Positions 34,275 to 43,231 of a DNA stretch of 64,000 nt are shown here, one piece after another (position 1 is the first letter of the stretch; every line of letters starts with the position of its first letter). This stretch comes from Gammaproteobacteria bacterium (GTDB lineage Bacteria; Pseudomonadota; Gammaproteobacteria; Coxiellales; Coxiellaceae). The position numbers were made by a program, and so were the translations under genes. A model generated the notes under the pieces. It searched no databases. It saw nothing but the letters and a program-made list of their open reading frames with translations, and had not been told where the DNA came from. The stretch is from assembly GCA_030425685.1 (NCBI GenBank), contig JAUIAD010000014.1, forward strand, positions 24,596 through 88,595. The letters run 5' to 3'.

Positions 34275-36161
34275 ATGGACGAGTCAAAGTCAACCAGTCA
34301 ATACACTTTAAGAGCCATCACAACAGCAAATGATAGTTCGCCTTTAACACAGTTTAGAAATAAATGGGTAGCAAAGATCCATCAGAGCCTTATAATGCTT
34401 TACAAGAGCATGGATACTGGGGCAATTACTGCAGATGCTATTGCTCTTAGCAAAACCTTAGTTACAATTGTTAATAAACTTGCAGCTTTAAAAGATAACA
34501 ATGAAGATAATGAAGCTATACTACAAACATTGTATTTGGCACTAATAACATTGCAGCATGATCGTGGTTTGGTATTCCATTTTTCCAATAGCTCTTCGCA
34601 GCCGCTATTCCAAACTCAATTTTCTGATTTTTTAAAATTGCTCTCTAAAGAGATTGTTACAAGCTTCCCTACGGTAACACTACCTCTATTCTCTAAAGAT
34701 GAGAAGTCTCAATATAGCAAAAGCTTTAAAAAAATTAAAGCATATTGCCAAAGTGAGCAAGATAAAAAAAATGCTAAGGTCTCCGAAAGTGTTAGCATTA
34801 TTTGCTCTGCATTTGCTAGAACTAATTTTAAGTGCAAAGCTAAGGAAAACCGTTTATTAAATCTATTTTACTTCTTAGAAGACAATTCACAGAGAAATGA
34901 GCAGTATTTACTTTCACAGGCACACCAACATTTTTTAACAGTAATCTCTGAAGGTTCCAGTGCGAGCAGGTTGGTTATCTATACCCAGTCTTGCAAGCGT
35001 TATCGGCAAGCGTATAAACGCTTTCAAGAACGGCTAGCTATATTGTCCGTAAAACTCGCCTCTTATATAAAATCATCTATAAATCGATATTTTACGCATT
35101 CCTTCTTTGCGGGGACTGAAAGTTCTGATAAGCGATTCGATTATCTCGCCTTTTATCTTCTCCCCCAGCAAGATTTTTTGCATAGGCTTTACTACCAAGA
35201 GGGCAGCATTATTACTTACGCGGAAATTGCTGCATTTGTTTATTATACTCAAGGTGAAGTGTTTGAAGCGGATGATGTGCTGAAATTTCGCATGGAAGCT
35301 TTTAAAGTTAAAGGACTCACTGCCCAAGCTGATATGATATCAACTTCCTTACTGCCTATTCACGTTTCAAATTCGGCCAATCACTATTTGTATCAACCAG
35401 TGTCTTTAGAAAATAAAGTTTTGCTACAAAGCTTCTTTAAAAGCGCCGCTATTGATTACCAAAAGCTTTGGCCAGCAGCTTTAGAACGACCACACGTAAT
35501 GACTATTCCTAGCGAAAGTAAAGAAGAAAGATCTTACAATGAATTAAACAATATGTTTGAACAAGATAAGTTTAAGAGAGTCCTTAAAGAAGCCCTGACA
35601 GCGATTCGTGAAAATAATCTGAAACTATTTGAATATTATTACCCTGCTTTACTAACAATCGTCGAGCAAGGTACTTCAAAATATGCTCCCATAGCATCTC
35701 GACTCTTATCACCGAAAGCGCAAATTGAATCACCCCTTATTTCACTATTCCTTAAAATTAAACAAATTGAAAAAGTATCATTGAGCAAACAGACGTTAGC
35801 CTTCCAAGATATTGTTCTCATTATGAAACAAAGACTGGAAAGAAATATAGCAAATGTCGCCATTGACTTGGCAAATAGTGCACAAGGAAATTATCACTAC
35901 ATAATTATGGCTTTAACACCTTTATCGCAAACTTATCAGATGCTCCAGCAGTTGCTTGACCAAGAGATTCAAGAGATAAAATTTGTGTTACTTATGCTGC
36001 TGACTTTAGCGCAAGAAATGCAGTCTTTTTGCAGTGAATTATTTCAATTTCAAGCTGACCAGCTGCATCCCCGCTATCAAGAGTATTTTGGGCTGCTCGA
36101 TGACCTGGAAGCAAGAATTGACGATAAAGTTCCGGAAATGATCGATCATCGTAAAAAGTAG
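34275..36161 (+). CDS. Helical orphan protein, first part of a broken longer gene
   Basis: 628 aa from ATG 34275 (AAGGAAAT site). No family recognised. Residues about 290-350 contain DFLHRLYYQEGSIITYAEIAAFVYYTQGEV, which is repeated in diverged form in the following frame (36332 onward), so the protein has at least two copies of one domain. At about 36151-36161 an A run is followed by TAG while the next frame stays open and helical, which points to a one-base frameshift that truncated the gene. The shortened product may still be made. Confidence 0.65.
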   Translation: MDESKSTSQYTLRAITTANDSSPLTQFRNKWVAKIHQSLIMLYKSMDTGAITADAIALSKTLVTIVNKLAALKDNNEDNEAILQTLYLALITLQHDRGLVFHFSNSSSQPLFQTQFSDFLKLLSKEIVTSFPTVTLPLFSKDEKSQYSKSFKKIKAYCQSEQDKKNAKVSESVSIICSAFARTNFKCKAKENRLLNLFYFLEDNSQRNEQYLLSQAHQHFLTVISEGSSASRLVIYTQSCKRYRQAYKRFQERLAILSVKLASYIKSSINRYFTHSFFAGTESSDKRFDYLAFYLLPQQDFLHRLYYQEGSIITYAEIAAFVYYTQGEVFEADDVLKFRMEAFKVKGLTAQADMISTSLLPIHVSNSANHYLYQPVSLENKVLLQSFFKSAAIDYQKLWPAALERPHVMTIPSESKEERSYNELNNMFEQDKFKRVLKEALTAIRENNLKLFEYYYPALLTIVEQGTSKYAPIASRLLSPKAQIESPLISLFLKIKQIEKVSLSKQTLAFQDIVLIMKQRLERNIANVAIDLANSAQGNYHYIIMALTPLSQTYQMLQQLLDQEIQEIKFVLLMLLTLAQEMQSFCSELFQFQADQLHPRYQEYFGLLDDLEARIDDKVPEMIDHRKK

Positions 36162-37141
36162 CCATAGAAATTAACAAGACTAAAGAGTCAAAAGTAAAAA
36201 GAATTAAAAAACAACTAGACGAGTTAGAACAACTCAATCAACAACTTGAATTATTAAGTGACGACACTATCAAACAATGGCCAGAATTAGCACCACTTAT
36301 TTAAAAGCGATTAACCCTTACTCGCCAAGCAATGCTGCAAAAAATTGAACCCTTTTTAAAATCAACCATGCGTCGAGGTTTGCAGGGTCTGTTAAATACC
36401 AAAAAACATGCTAAATCAAGCTCTATGTTAAAAGGCTTAAATCAAGCCCAAGGAAAATATGATGCATGGTGCTCTAACGCTCTGCGCAATATGATTTATT
36501 TTGTTAATGAGTTAAAGTTAAGACAAGAAGCGCTAGCATCCGCAGCAGTAGAGCCTAAACCCTTATTAGCAACTGCGCTCGAAAAAACTTTCGAAAACAA
36601 CAGTGAGGAAGAAAGCGTCGCATTGCCAGAGAGACCCACAAAATCTAAGCCCGATGCGGCACCACCTTCGCAACCAGCTCAATTTTTCAAGCCATCTACT
36701 CCCGCGCTTGGCGAGAACAAAGAAGTTGGAGCGGACCAAAGAATACAATCGCTAAACTTGGCATTTTTATCTGGTTATTTTGCCAAAAAACGAGACTTCC
36801 TTTCTCGAGTGCATAATCGCGAGAAAGTAACCTATTCAGAGTTTAGCGCTTTTGTAGATTTTGCTGGTGGCCGTGTTACTCGAAAGGGTGGCGGTTCTTC
36901 TATTGTTTATACTTTGCCAAAGTACCAGATTGTTAACGATACAGAGAATATTAAGCTCACTTGGGACAATGAAAGTAAATTCAGTATTCATCAGAAAAAT
37001 AGAGATGGTGGCCATGCGGCAAGAATAATTCCAAAAGACAGACTGGCTGCTATCCAGGCAAGTTTAGTTGAGATGGGCATTGCTGAAAATCTGTTATGGC
37101 CTTTACCCAGCGAAAGTGTGTGCTATGGAGCTTCCCGATGA
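36158..37141 (+). pseudogene. Second part of the broken gene, with HicA-like domain
   Basis: Open frame from 36158, continuing the preceding gene in another phase: helical KESKVKRIKKQLDELEQLNQQLELL, then TAA at 36302-36304, then open again to 37141. A restart at ATG 36332 would give 269 aa. The C-terminal domain (KVTYSEFSAFVDFAGGRVTRKGGGSS... FSIHQKN... LAAIQASLVEMGI) has the strand-helix order and Gly-rich turn of HicA/dsRBD-like toxins, and repeats a domain of the upstream part. The restart product could be functional, but frameshift plus nonsense argue for decay. Confidence 0.55.
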
Positions 37142-37392
37142 TTACACAGACAGCTCCATACGATGATCGAAGAAATGCAGCAGTTTTTTGTTTGGTAGCT
37201 GAGTTTTTAAAGTAGTGCTATGAGCACCATCGTTATAGCTACATAAAAGCAACGGGATCAGAAAGATTAACACCATCGATTGGGTCAAATGAACCAGGTG
37301 TTGCCATTGCCTGTCAAATCGGACCAGCCCCTCAAAGAAGGCAACGACTTTAGTCTATCAGCAATTTACCTGTAGTGATTAGAGCTGGTGGA
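37142..37392. other. Intergenic, nothing identified
   Basis: 251 bp between the convergent broken gene and the 727-aa gene; no gene or clear terminator seen. Confidence 0.3.
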
Positions 37393-39573
37393 CTAGCTGA
37401 TATCCGTAAGATCGCCTGTATTGTGCCACTGCCCTGTCGCATGTACGTACTTTCTTAACCTGTTCCTTACGGTCTTAATAAATCCACGTCCATGCGAGCT
37501 GGAGCTGTGTCCTAGTTCACGTCGTGGCGTGTGGAGCTCATGCGTGTACCGACTCATCGAAATAGGCTTTTTCCCAGCTGCAAACTCCTTGGCGAGCCAT
37601 TGACTCAATGCATGTTGATCTCGGTCGTTAATATCAGTATCCATCCAGTAGTAGGACACGCCGTTTCGTACGAATGGGAAGGCTGACGCAGCTGTGGCAG
37701 GCGCGGGGGCGGTTTGAGCTGCGCTGCCACTAACATGCCCGTCATGTCGCTGAGCTTTTTCAGCTGCATGAGCTGCTTTATTGACTTTCTTCGAAGCTTG
37801 GTTTGTCCGCTTGATTGCTTCAGACAAGTCGCCTTGTTGCAAAGCTGCCTCCGCTTTTTGGCGATGCCCCAGAGCTTTCGCGCGATACTCGCCCGCATGC
37901 TGGTTGCCAGCCCTTGCCCGACCCTTATGCCACCACTTAGCGACGCTAAAATGACCGTCCACCGAAAGTGATTCCCAATCAGCCTTGGTCATTCTATGCA
38001 AAGGATCCATGGAAGCCAGTTGTAGGATCGAGCCCACATACTTCGGCGTGCAATTGATGATATCTTCTGGCGTTGGCAGGTTGTCAAGTTTGATTTGATA
38101 CTCCAAGTTGCCATCTACAATCACCATATTGTGCAGATGGGCCAAAGCGCAGGTCATATTATAGATAAATCCCAGTTGATATAAGTCGGCCGGTTGTAGA
38201 TCCCCAAAGCACCCAGGGTGGCCGAGCCAAGTGCGCAGCCGGATCAATTTATCCGCGAGGCGAGCACGCATTAAGTTGTTCACACGGGGAGTGGCGTCTG
38301 TCCATGCTGCAAATCGTGACCGGAGTTGTTCCGCACAATGAATATGTAAATTCAACATATTCACAGAGGCTTCAAGAACAACTGGGTTCTCAAAATCATA
38401 GCCTTCTGCTCCTGGTAGAAACCCGTCCGCTTGAGCTTGTCGTGCGTTAGCAATCAGCTCACGGTACTCTTTCTTTTCCTTGTGTAAGTGTATCCCATAG
38501 CGCGTGAGTTTGTACGCTACCATCCCAAGACCTATCGCCGCCGCAAATCCAAGCACAACAGCAGGCCCTATTCCGGCAGCAGCAGCTCCCCCAACAGACA
38601 TGGCCACGCCCAACCCAAACAAGGTACCGGCAATTGCGAACTTTACTACGTTATGCGCCGCACTAACGCCAGTGCGAATACCTGACCACCGTCGCACCCC
38701 TTTTGACCAACCCAACAGCTCGCGCAATTCATCTGCTTCTGCTTTGGCAACAGCACTGCCATATCGTATCTCCTCCGGGTGATAATAAAATTCAGACAAA
38801 ATGCAATCTGAGGCATGCCAATCACCACTTCCAGTATAATAACCCGCTATTCTCTGCTCTAAAGTTTGTAGCTGAGTTTCAAGATCGGTAAGCTGTGAGT
38901 GTTCCTGCATCGTCCGACGGATCGTACGGACATCTTTACCGAAATCATAGGCGGCAAGTCCCATTCCTATCCCCGCCGCCGCGGCGCCTAGCGGGGCTGC
39001 TGCACTTCCCATTGCATCAGATCCGAGGTCTTTCCCCGTCTTCGCGATATAACGAGTTGCGCTGGTGGTTGCTTTCGTTGCCCCTATAGCATGTCTGCCT
39101 TGCTGTGTTGCTGATTGCGAGGCATCAAGCATGCCGGCGCTTTCTTCCACGGCCGTAGTGAAATCACCGGCAGCGGATAGGATGTTAAACGTTGCGGACC
39201 CCCCAGACGAACCGGGATGAAATGGATGTTCGAAGCCATCAAATTCCTCCTTATAATCCGCATCAGTGGAAGCGACTGCAACACCTTGATCTATTCGTGC
39301 TATCCACTCAGCGTTATAATAACCTGCGTCTATCGCTGTAAACCCAAGTCCCGCTGGTGTTGTCACACCATGAGTCAGCATTCCTTCATATATCTGTTCT
39401 CCACGCATAGGTGAGGAATCTGGAGCTGGCGGGGTAGGCATGGCGCTACCGGTAGCTGGGCTAAGATGTTGCGGCGGTGCAGCAGGCGGCCTGCACTGCC
39501 CACCACATTGGTAAGGATTAGCATCCCCGTATGCATAGCAGTTTGGATTTGGTGGAATATGATTACATGGCAT
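37393..39573 (-). CDS. GC-rich orphan protein with membrane hairpin
   Basis: 727 aa from ATG 39573, with GAGGAGAC at good spacing (an upstream in-frame start at 39609 lacks a site). The N-terminal 50 residues are Cys/Pro-rich. Residues about 310-362 form a Gly/Ala-rich double membrane segment (FAIAGTLFGLGVAM, AVVLGFAAAIGLGMVAY). A His/Gln/Lys/Ala-rich helical region covers about 560-640, and the last 100 residues are basic. No signal peptide, no recognised domain. Base composition is visibly richer in GC than in neighbouring genes, suggesting recent acquisition. Paired palindromes lie 121-198 bp upstream. Effector or toxin candidate. Confidence 0.75.
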   Translation of the reverse strand: MPCNHIPPNPNCYAYGDANPYQCGGQCRPPAAPPQHLSPATGSAMPTPPAPDSSPMRGEQIYEGMLTHGVTTPAGLGFTAIDAGYYNAEWIARIDQGVAVASTDADYKEEFDGFEHPFHPGSSGGSATFNILSAAGDFTTAVEESAGMLDASQSATQQGRHAIGATKATTSATRYIAKTGKDLGSDAMGSAAAPLGAAAAGIGMGLAAYDFGKDVRTIRRTMQEHSQLTDLETQLQTLEQRIAGYYTGSGDWHASDCILSEFYYHPEEIRYGSAVAKAEADELRELLGWSKGVRRWSGIRTGVSAAHNVVKFAIAGTLFGLGVAMSVGGAAAAGIGPAVVLGFAAAIGLGMVAYKLTRYGIHLHKEKKEYRELIANARQAQADGFLPGAEGYDFENPVVLEASVNMLNLHIHCAEQLRSRFAAWTDATPRVNNLMRARLADKLIRLRTWLGHPGCFGDLQPADLYQLGFIYNMTCALAHLHNMVIVDGNLEYQIKLDNLPTPEDIINCTPKYVGSILQLASMDPLHRMTKADWESLSVDGHFSVAKWWHKGRARAGNQHAGEYRAKALGHRQKAEAALQQGDLSEAIKRTNQASKKVNKAAHAAEKAQRHDGHVSGSAAQTAPAPATAASAFPFVRNGVSYYWMDTDINDRDQHALSQWLAKEFAAGKKPISMSRYTHELHTPRRELGHSSSSHGRGFIKTVRNRLRKYVHATGQWHNTGDLTDIS

Positions 39574-39693
39574 AATTGCGTCTCCTCGGGTTAGGTAGTG
39601 GCGCAACAAACTTTCTGTTAACTACTTGGTTGATATTGCCTTCCCACTGGTTATCATTGTACTAAGCGCTGAATACCTCAGGTGGATTAACGC

Positions 39694-39771
39694 CTAACAT
39701 TGTTAGCAATAGAATAAATAACCTCTAATCATCAGTTGGTTATATAAATTACTGCACTCTAACAATGTTAG
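39694..39771. promoter_or_regulatory. Paired 13-bp palindromes, site pair B
   Basis: CTAACATTGTTAG at 39694-39706 and CTAACAATGTTAG at 39759-39771, both perfect apart from the central base, centres 65 bp apart. Upstream of the minus-strand gene starting at 39573. Same arrangement as at 23363-23440 and 42996-43072. Confidence 0.65.
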
Positions 39772-39883
39772 CCTTGCCTGGTAACGTTGAACCTACAAAG
39801 TACCATGTTGAAAGCGAAGCACATAATGCGGACAAAATATTTTTTAACGATGAGGATAGTTAGGAGCGCTATTTTGCTGCTCA

Positions 39884-40123
39884 ATGGCAAGTATATATGA
39901 ATTAATGAAGAAAGATCTTGTGTGTGACGCCTTGATGATGGCTTTGTTTAAACGGAAATTTCCTAAAGGCGTTATTATTCATTCTGACCGTGGCAGTCAA
40001 TATTGTTCTAAAAAATATCGAAAAATAATTGAAAATTACAAATTAATTGACTCAATGAGTCGCTAAGGTAATTATTGGGATAATGTGATTGCAGAAAGCT
40101 TCTTTCATAAAAGTGCTGGTGTC
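39884..40123 (+). pseudogene. IS3-family transposase (OrfB) remnant
   Basis: Reads LVCDALMMALFKRKFPKG, IIHSDRGSQYCSKKYRKII and DSMSR-stop-GNYWDNVIAESFFH, the rve integrase core of IS3-type OrfB. A TAA at the position of Lys or Gly after SMSR breaks it. Both ends are missing: it starts just before LVCDAL and is lost after SFFH. The remainder of the gap to 40295 shows nothing identifiable. Confidence 0.85.
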
Positions 40124-40295
40124 CGCTAACACGCGGGAAGATTATCTGGTTTCTGCTTTGCGATTCATTGCTCAGGTTAAAGCTTGGTTTTTACATAGCA
40201 TTCCCTTGCTGCAACTTTTACGACAACGAAACAACTCATGCAGCCGACCGCCCCGAAGGGCGGGATCTTAAACCAAAAATGACATCAGATAAGTA

Positions 40296-41354
40296 TTAAA
40301 GTTGATGATAGAGCTCATTACTAAAATCATCGTCATCGCCAGAACTTGTTCTGCAACAGAAAAAGAAAGATAAAAATGAACTGGCAAAGTTGCTTGCATT
40401 AGTGCCTGGTGATTCAGGCTGGCGTATAATGTCATCCTCTGTTTTTTCCTCAATGTCGTGCACAGGTCTAGTTAACGCCGGATTAAGCTGTGATGGTAGG
40501 TATTCATAGACGCCAAAACTATATCCAAATTTATAGTGTTGAGTGCTTGCAATAATAGAACCAGGCGAAACAAATAACGCTTCGTCATTGCCAATCTCAT
40601 TCTCAAAACAGTTATCACAGATAATAGTAAAACGACTACCCAGCAAATTCATTCGGGCCTGTACTAGATCAATAATTTGTTGGTATTCTCTTCTTCTAGA
40701 ATCTCCTTGTGCATTACCTTGGTTTGGCACACCCTTCATAAATAAACTACCATAATTTAAGTTTTGCCTTTTTAGCCAGGTGTGGGCTGGGGAGCTTGTG
40801 CCTAGCTCATGACGTAGGAAGATAATTCTCTTTTCTTTGCCATCAATAATCAGTTGGATATCAAAAACTGTGTCATCGCCAAGCGGAGTCTGTATGTGAT
40901 TAATTGTTGCATTAAAGTGTGCTTTAAGACGGAGAAAGACTAGATTTGATAGCCCCACGTCAGAAGGGTTTTTAACATCTGCAGGTAATTGTAGGCCGCC
41001 TCTGTAGCTTAACAGGCTGTAAACGCCTGAAAAATCATAGCCACCACCTGGGCCAAAGTTACCACATGAAGCAGATGTGCCCATTTCTTCCTGTAGCTTG
41101 GCGACAAAATCACAGTCATACAATAAGTCCTTAGCATAGCTTGAGCTAAAGGGGTGATCGTCAATCATTACTAACGTATCCGTTTGAGCAAACATATGAA
41201 GTGGGTAGGCCACGTCGCCGTGAGCGAATGGGTATAAGATAGTTTTAGTCTGTGCAAAAGAGTCCGGTAGTGTTTTTGCCAACGCCTCTAGTTCCGTTGA
41301 GGCTGGTATAATTGCCTTGTTGATTTTATCAATTTCTTTGGCGAAGTTTCTCAT
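40296..41354 (-). CDS. Orphan protein of unknown function
   Basis: 352 aa from ATG 41354, which follows AAGGGGG at 8-nt spacing. A longer frame to 41420 has only TTG starts, although a GGAGGCGACAACT leader there resembles those of 32322 and 33534 with ATG apparently lost. The pattern ILYPFAHGDVAYPLHMFAQTDTLVMI recalls an uncharacterised bacterial family with YPFsGaD...P.a.tyvliglEP. GNFGPGGGYD and IIFLRHELGTSS are other notable turns. The C-terminus is acidic and includes a Phe/Cys cluster (FLSFFFCC), possibly lipidated or membrane-associated. No signal peptide. Function unknown. Confidence 0.65.
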   Translation of the reverse strand: MRNFAKEIDKINKAIIPASTELEALAKTLPDSFAQTKTILYPFAHGDVAYPLHMFAQTDTLVMIDDHPFSSSYAKDLLYDCDFVAKLQEEMGTSASCGNFGPGGGYDFSGVYSLLSYRGGLQLPADVKNPSDVGLSNLVFLRLKAHFNATINHIQTPLGDDTVFDIQLIIDGKEKRIIFLRHELGTSSPAHTWLKRQNLNYGSLFMKGVPNQGNAQGDSRRREYQQIIDLVQARMNLLGSRFTIICDNCFENEIGNDEALFVSPGSIIASTQHYKFGYSFGVYEYLPSQLNPALTRPVHDIEEKTEDDIIRQPESPGTNASNFASSFLSFFFCCRTSSGDDDDFSNELYHQL

Positions 41355-41420
41355 TTTATTAGCCCCCTTAATAATATCTGTTTCGGTATTTCTCAACGAA
41401 GTTGTCGCCTCCAGTTCCAA

Positions 41421-41742
41421 AAATATTCTTTAGTGGCAACAATCGTCTCGATAAAAACTACGTAATAGCTACGTAAGAATCACACAGCAAAATTTTAAAT
41501 AAAAGAACCTTTATGCAACAAAGGTAAGAAAGGGCTTTTTTTTGGGCCATAAATAGACATGACGCGGTGTTAGCCGCCCTTTTTTCTAGTACAATAGCGC
41601 CAACGCAGTTGTAGAACCGAGAGAAAGTAACAGCACGGTAAAGACTACGAGAACTACCCAATATTAACTTCAAAATAGGTTGATGATACCATTCTGATCA
41701 TTAAGCATGATAGTATATCTTTATAAAAACAGGAAAATCCAA
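41421..41742. other. Intergenic, no supported gene
   Basis: A 71-codon open frame on the minus strand (41458-41673) has no ribosome site and an unlikely composition. Otherwise AT-rich promoter-like sequence for the exported protein gene at 41743. Confidence 0.3.
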
Positions 41743-42234
41743 ATGAAACTCAATTTTAAAAGAAAAGGTAGTGTAATAACCAAAAACACGATATTAACAT
41801 CAGTACTTCTTGGTGCGGCGCTATTAGCGGGCACATTCGTAGCAGAAGCAGGTACCCCGTTAACAACAGAGAACCCTGCCCCAGGCGTGTATACATTAAG
41901 CAAAACAGACTGGAGCAATTGCCCCACAGAAGAGCAACCATCACACGGCGGCATAGGAAAAATCCTAGATTTTAGCGGTGAAGGACAAAGCAACACTACA
42001 CTAACATATGACACCTCAAAAGGTGTCGTATATTTCAAAAATGGTAATACGACTGAGCTTACTGTACCAGTAAAGAAAGATGGAAGTGGACAGTACCAGA
42101 CAACTAAGGAAGGAATTACAGCTACTTATATAATATCAAGCCCTGCTGGTTCACCAACATTCATTGTGAGGGGGAAAGCGACCCTGCCAGGCCATACAGA
42201 ATGTGATAATAAAACCACATTCACTCTGCAGTAA
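41743..42234 (+). CDS. Exported small beta-rich protein
   Basis: 163 aa from ATG 41743 (CAGGA site); an in-frame ATG at 41707 lacks one. Signal peptide: basic KLNFKRKGSVITK, hydrophobic LTSVLLGAALLAGTF, cleavage after VAEA near residue 37. The mature part is Thr/Gly-rich and strand-forming with two Cys (DWSNCP, HTECDN) likely to form a disulfide. It resembles small secreted proteins of periplasm or surface; no family recognised. The same frame stays nearly open for another 70 codons beyond the TAA. Confidence 0.75.
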   Translation: MKLNFKRKGSVITKNTILTSVLLGAALLAGTFVAEAGTPLTTENPAPGVYTLSKTDWSNCPTEEQPSHGGIGKILDFSGEGQSNTTLTYDTSKGVVYFKNGNTTELTVPVKKDGSGQYQTTKEGITATYIISSPAGSPTFIVRGKATLPGHTECDNKTTFTLQ

Positions 42235-42447
42235 GGGCCGCTGTGAAACCGCGGTAAATTCAATACCGGGCAATTGCTAGATGTCGCACTGCCGTACGAA
42301 AACAGCACTGAATCCAATACTATTAGCCCACAAATAGAAATACTTGGAACCGATACTGATGACGACGCGCTTTTTAGCATAAACATGTATTTTACCAGAT
42401 TAATAAACCTTACAACTGGTAAAAGAAACTGTATAATAGAGCCATAA
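42235..42447 (+). pseudogene. In-frame coding-like extension after the exported protein
   Basis: Continues exactly in phase with the preceding gene, interrupted only by its TAA and one TGA (42244-42246), then open to TAA at 42445. It reads FNTGQLLDVALPYENSTES and DDALFSINMYFTRLINL, a plausible protein fold. It may be the tail of an ancestral longer protein or of an adjacent paralog lost by deletion. Confidence 0.45.
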
Positions 42448-42490
42448 ATAATACACCTTAGATAAGCTATCTTCATTAGGGGCCAAAATC

Positions 42491-42877
42491 ATGCTTAACG
42501 TAATGGGCATAGATCATATAGTACTAAAAACTAATAATATCGATAAAATGCTTCAATTTTACTGCGAAGTATTAGGCTGTGAAATTGAAAAAAAACAGCC
42601 AGAATATAAACTCACACAACTACGCGCCGGCATCAACATGATAGACATCATTGAGGTAGATAACACCATCGCCAATGACCAGCATAATATTGACCATTTC
42701 TGCCTGCAAATAAGTCCATTTAATTATGAACAACTAAAAGAATATCTTGAATCTAAGGGATACGATGTTTATCGCTACGGCAAACGCCTTGGTGCTCAGG
42801 GCATGGGATATTCCTTCTATCTGAAAGACCCACAAGGTAATGAAATTGAACTTAAAGAATATGTTACCACTAGTTAA
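42491..42877 (+). CDS. VOC-family (glyoxalase/bleomycin-resistance fold) protein
   Basis: 128 aa. IDHIVLKTNNIDKMLQFYCEVLGC (H9 as metal ligand), IDHFCLQIS (His near 68) and DPQGNEIELKE (Glu near 121) give the His-His-Glu set of vicinal-oxygen-chelate metalloenzymes. Related small proteins include lactoylglutathione lyase-like and dioxygenase-like members; the substrate cannot be deduced. Cytoplasmic. It has its own ribosome site (AGGGGCC) and is followed by a dead GrpB-family gene. Confidence 0.88.
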   Translation: MLNVMGIDHIVLKTNNIDKMLQFYCEVLGCEIEKKQPEYKLTQLRAGINMIDIIEVDNTIANDQHNIDHFCLQISPFNYEQLKEYLESKGYDVYRYGKRLGAQGMGYSFYLKDPQGNEIELKEYVTTS

Positions 42878-42903
42878 TATAATCACTATATTTAAACTTT
42901 ATT

Positions 42904-42999
42904 ATGGCAATTGATAAAAAGAAACAAGTTATAGAGGTCGTTGCCTATGACCCAGCTTGGCCAAAGACAAAGAATCTACACACCAACAGCATAGCTTAA
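42904..42999 (+). pseudogene. Truncated GrpB-family (UPF0157) gene
   Basis: 31 codons: MAIDKKKQVIEVVAYDPAWPK matches the start of GrpB-type nucleotidyltransferase-fold proteins (VxYDPxWP), then diverges and stops. The usual IxHIGSTS core is absent, so this is a 5' remnant. Its TAA overlaps the first palindrome of site pair C. Confidence 0.65.
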
Positions 43000-43072
43000 C
43001 ATTGTTAGATTGATACACCACTCTTATCCTACTGATAATACCGCGCTTTTCTTAGAGACCCAACAATGTTAG
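42996..43072. promoter_or_regulatory. Paired 13-bp palindromes, site pair C
   Basis: TTAACATTGTTAG (42996-43008) and CCAACAATGTTAG (43060-43072), centres 64 bp apart, each one base off the CTAACAWTGTTAG consensus on the left. A half-site TTGTTAG is at 43101-43107. Upstream of the plus-strand gene starting at 43232 (160 bp from the near site). Confidence 0.6.
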
Positions 43073-43231
43073 CTTACACAACCCTATACATCCCACACTC
43101 TTGTTAGACTACACAGATGGGGATCTACGACAGTGCCAATTTTTATAAACAAGCAAAGAATCACCATAATTGTGAAATAGAGCACTTGTCGTATTTACAG
43201 AAAAGCCGCTAACACTGTGTGGGAGAACAAA

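Noticed and set aside
41458..41673. 71-codon minus-strand frame
   Set aside because: No ribosome site; Cys/Leu-rich low-complexity translation typical of random frames.
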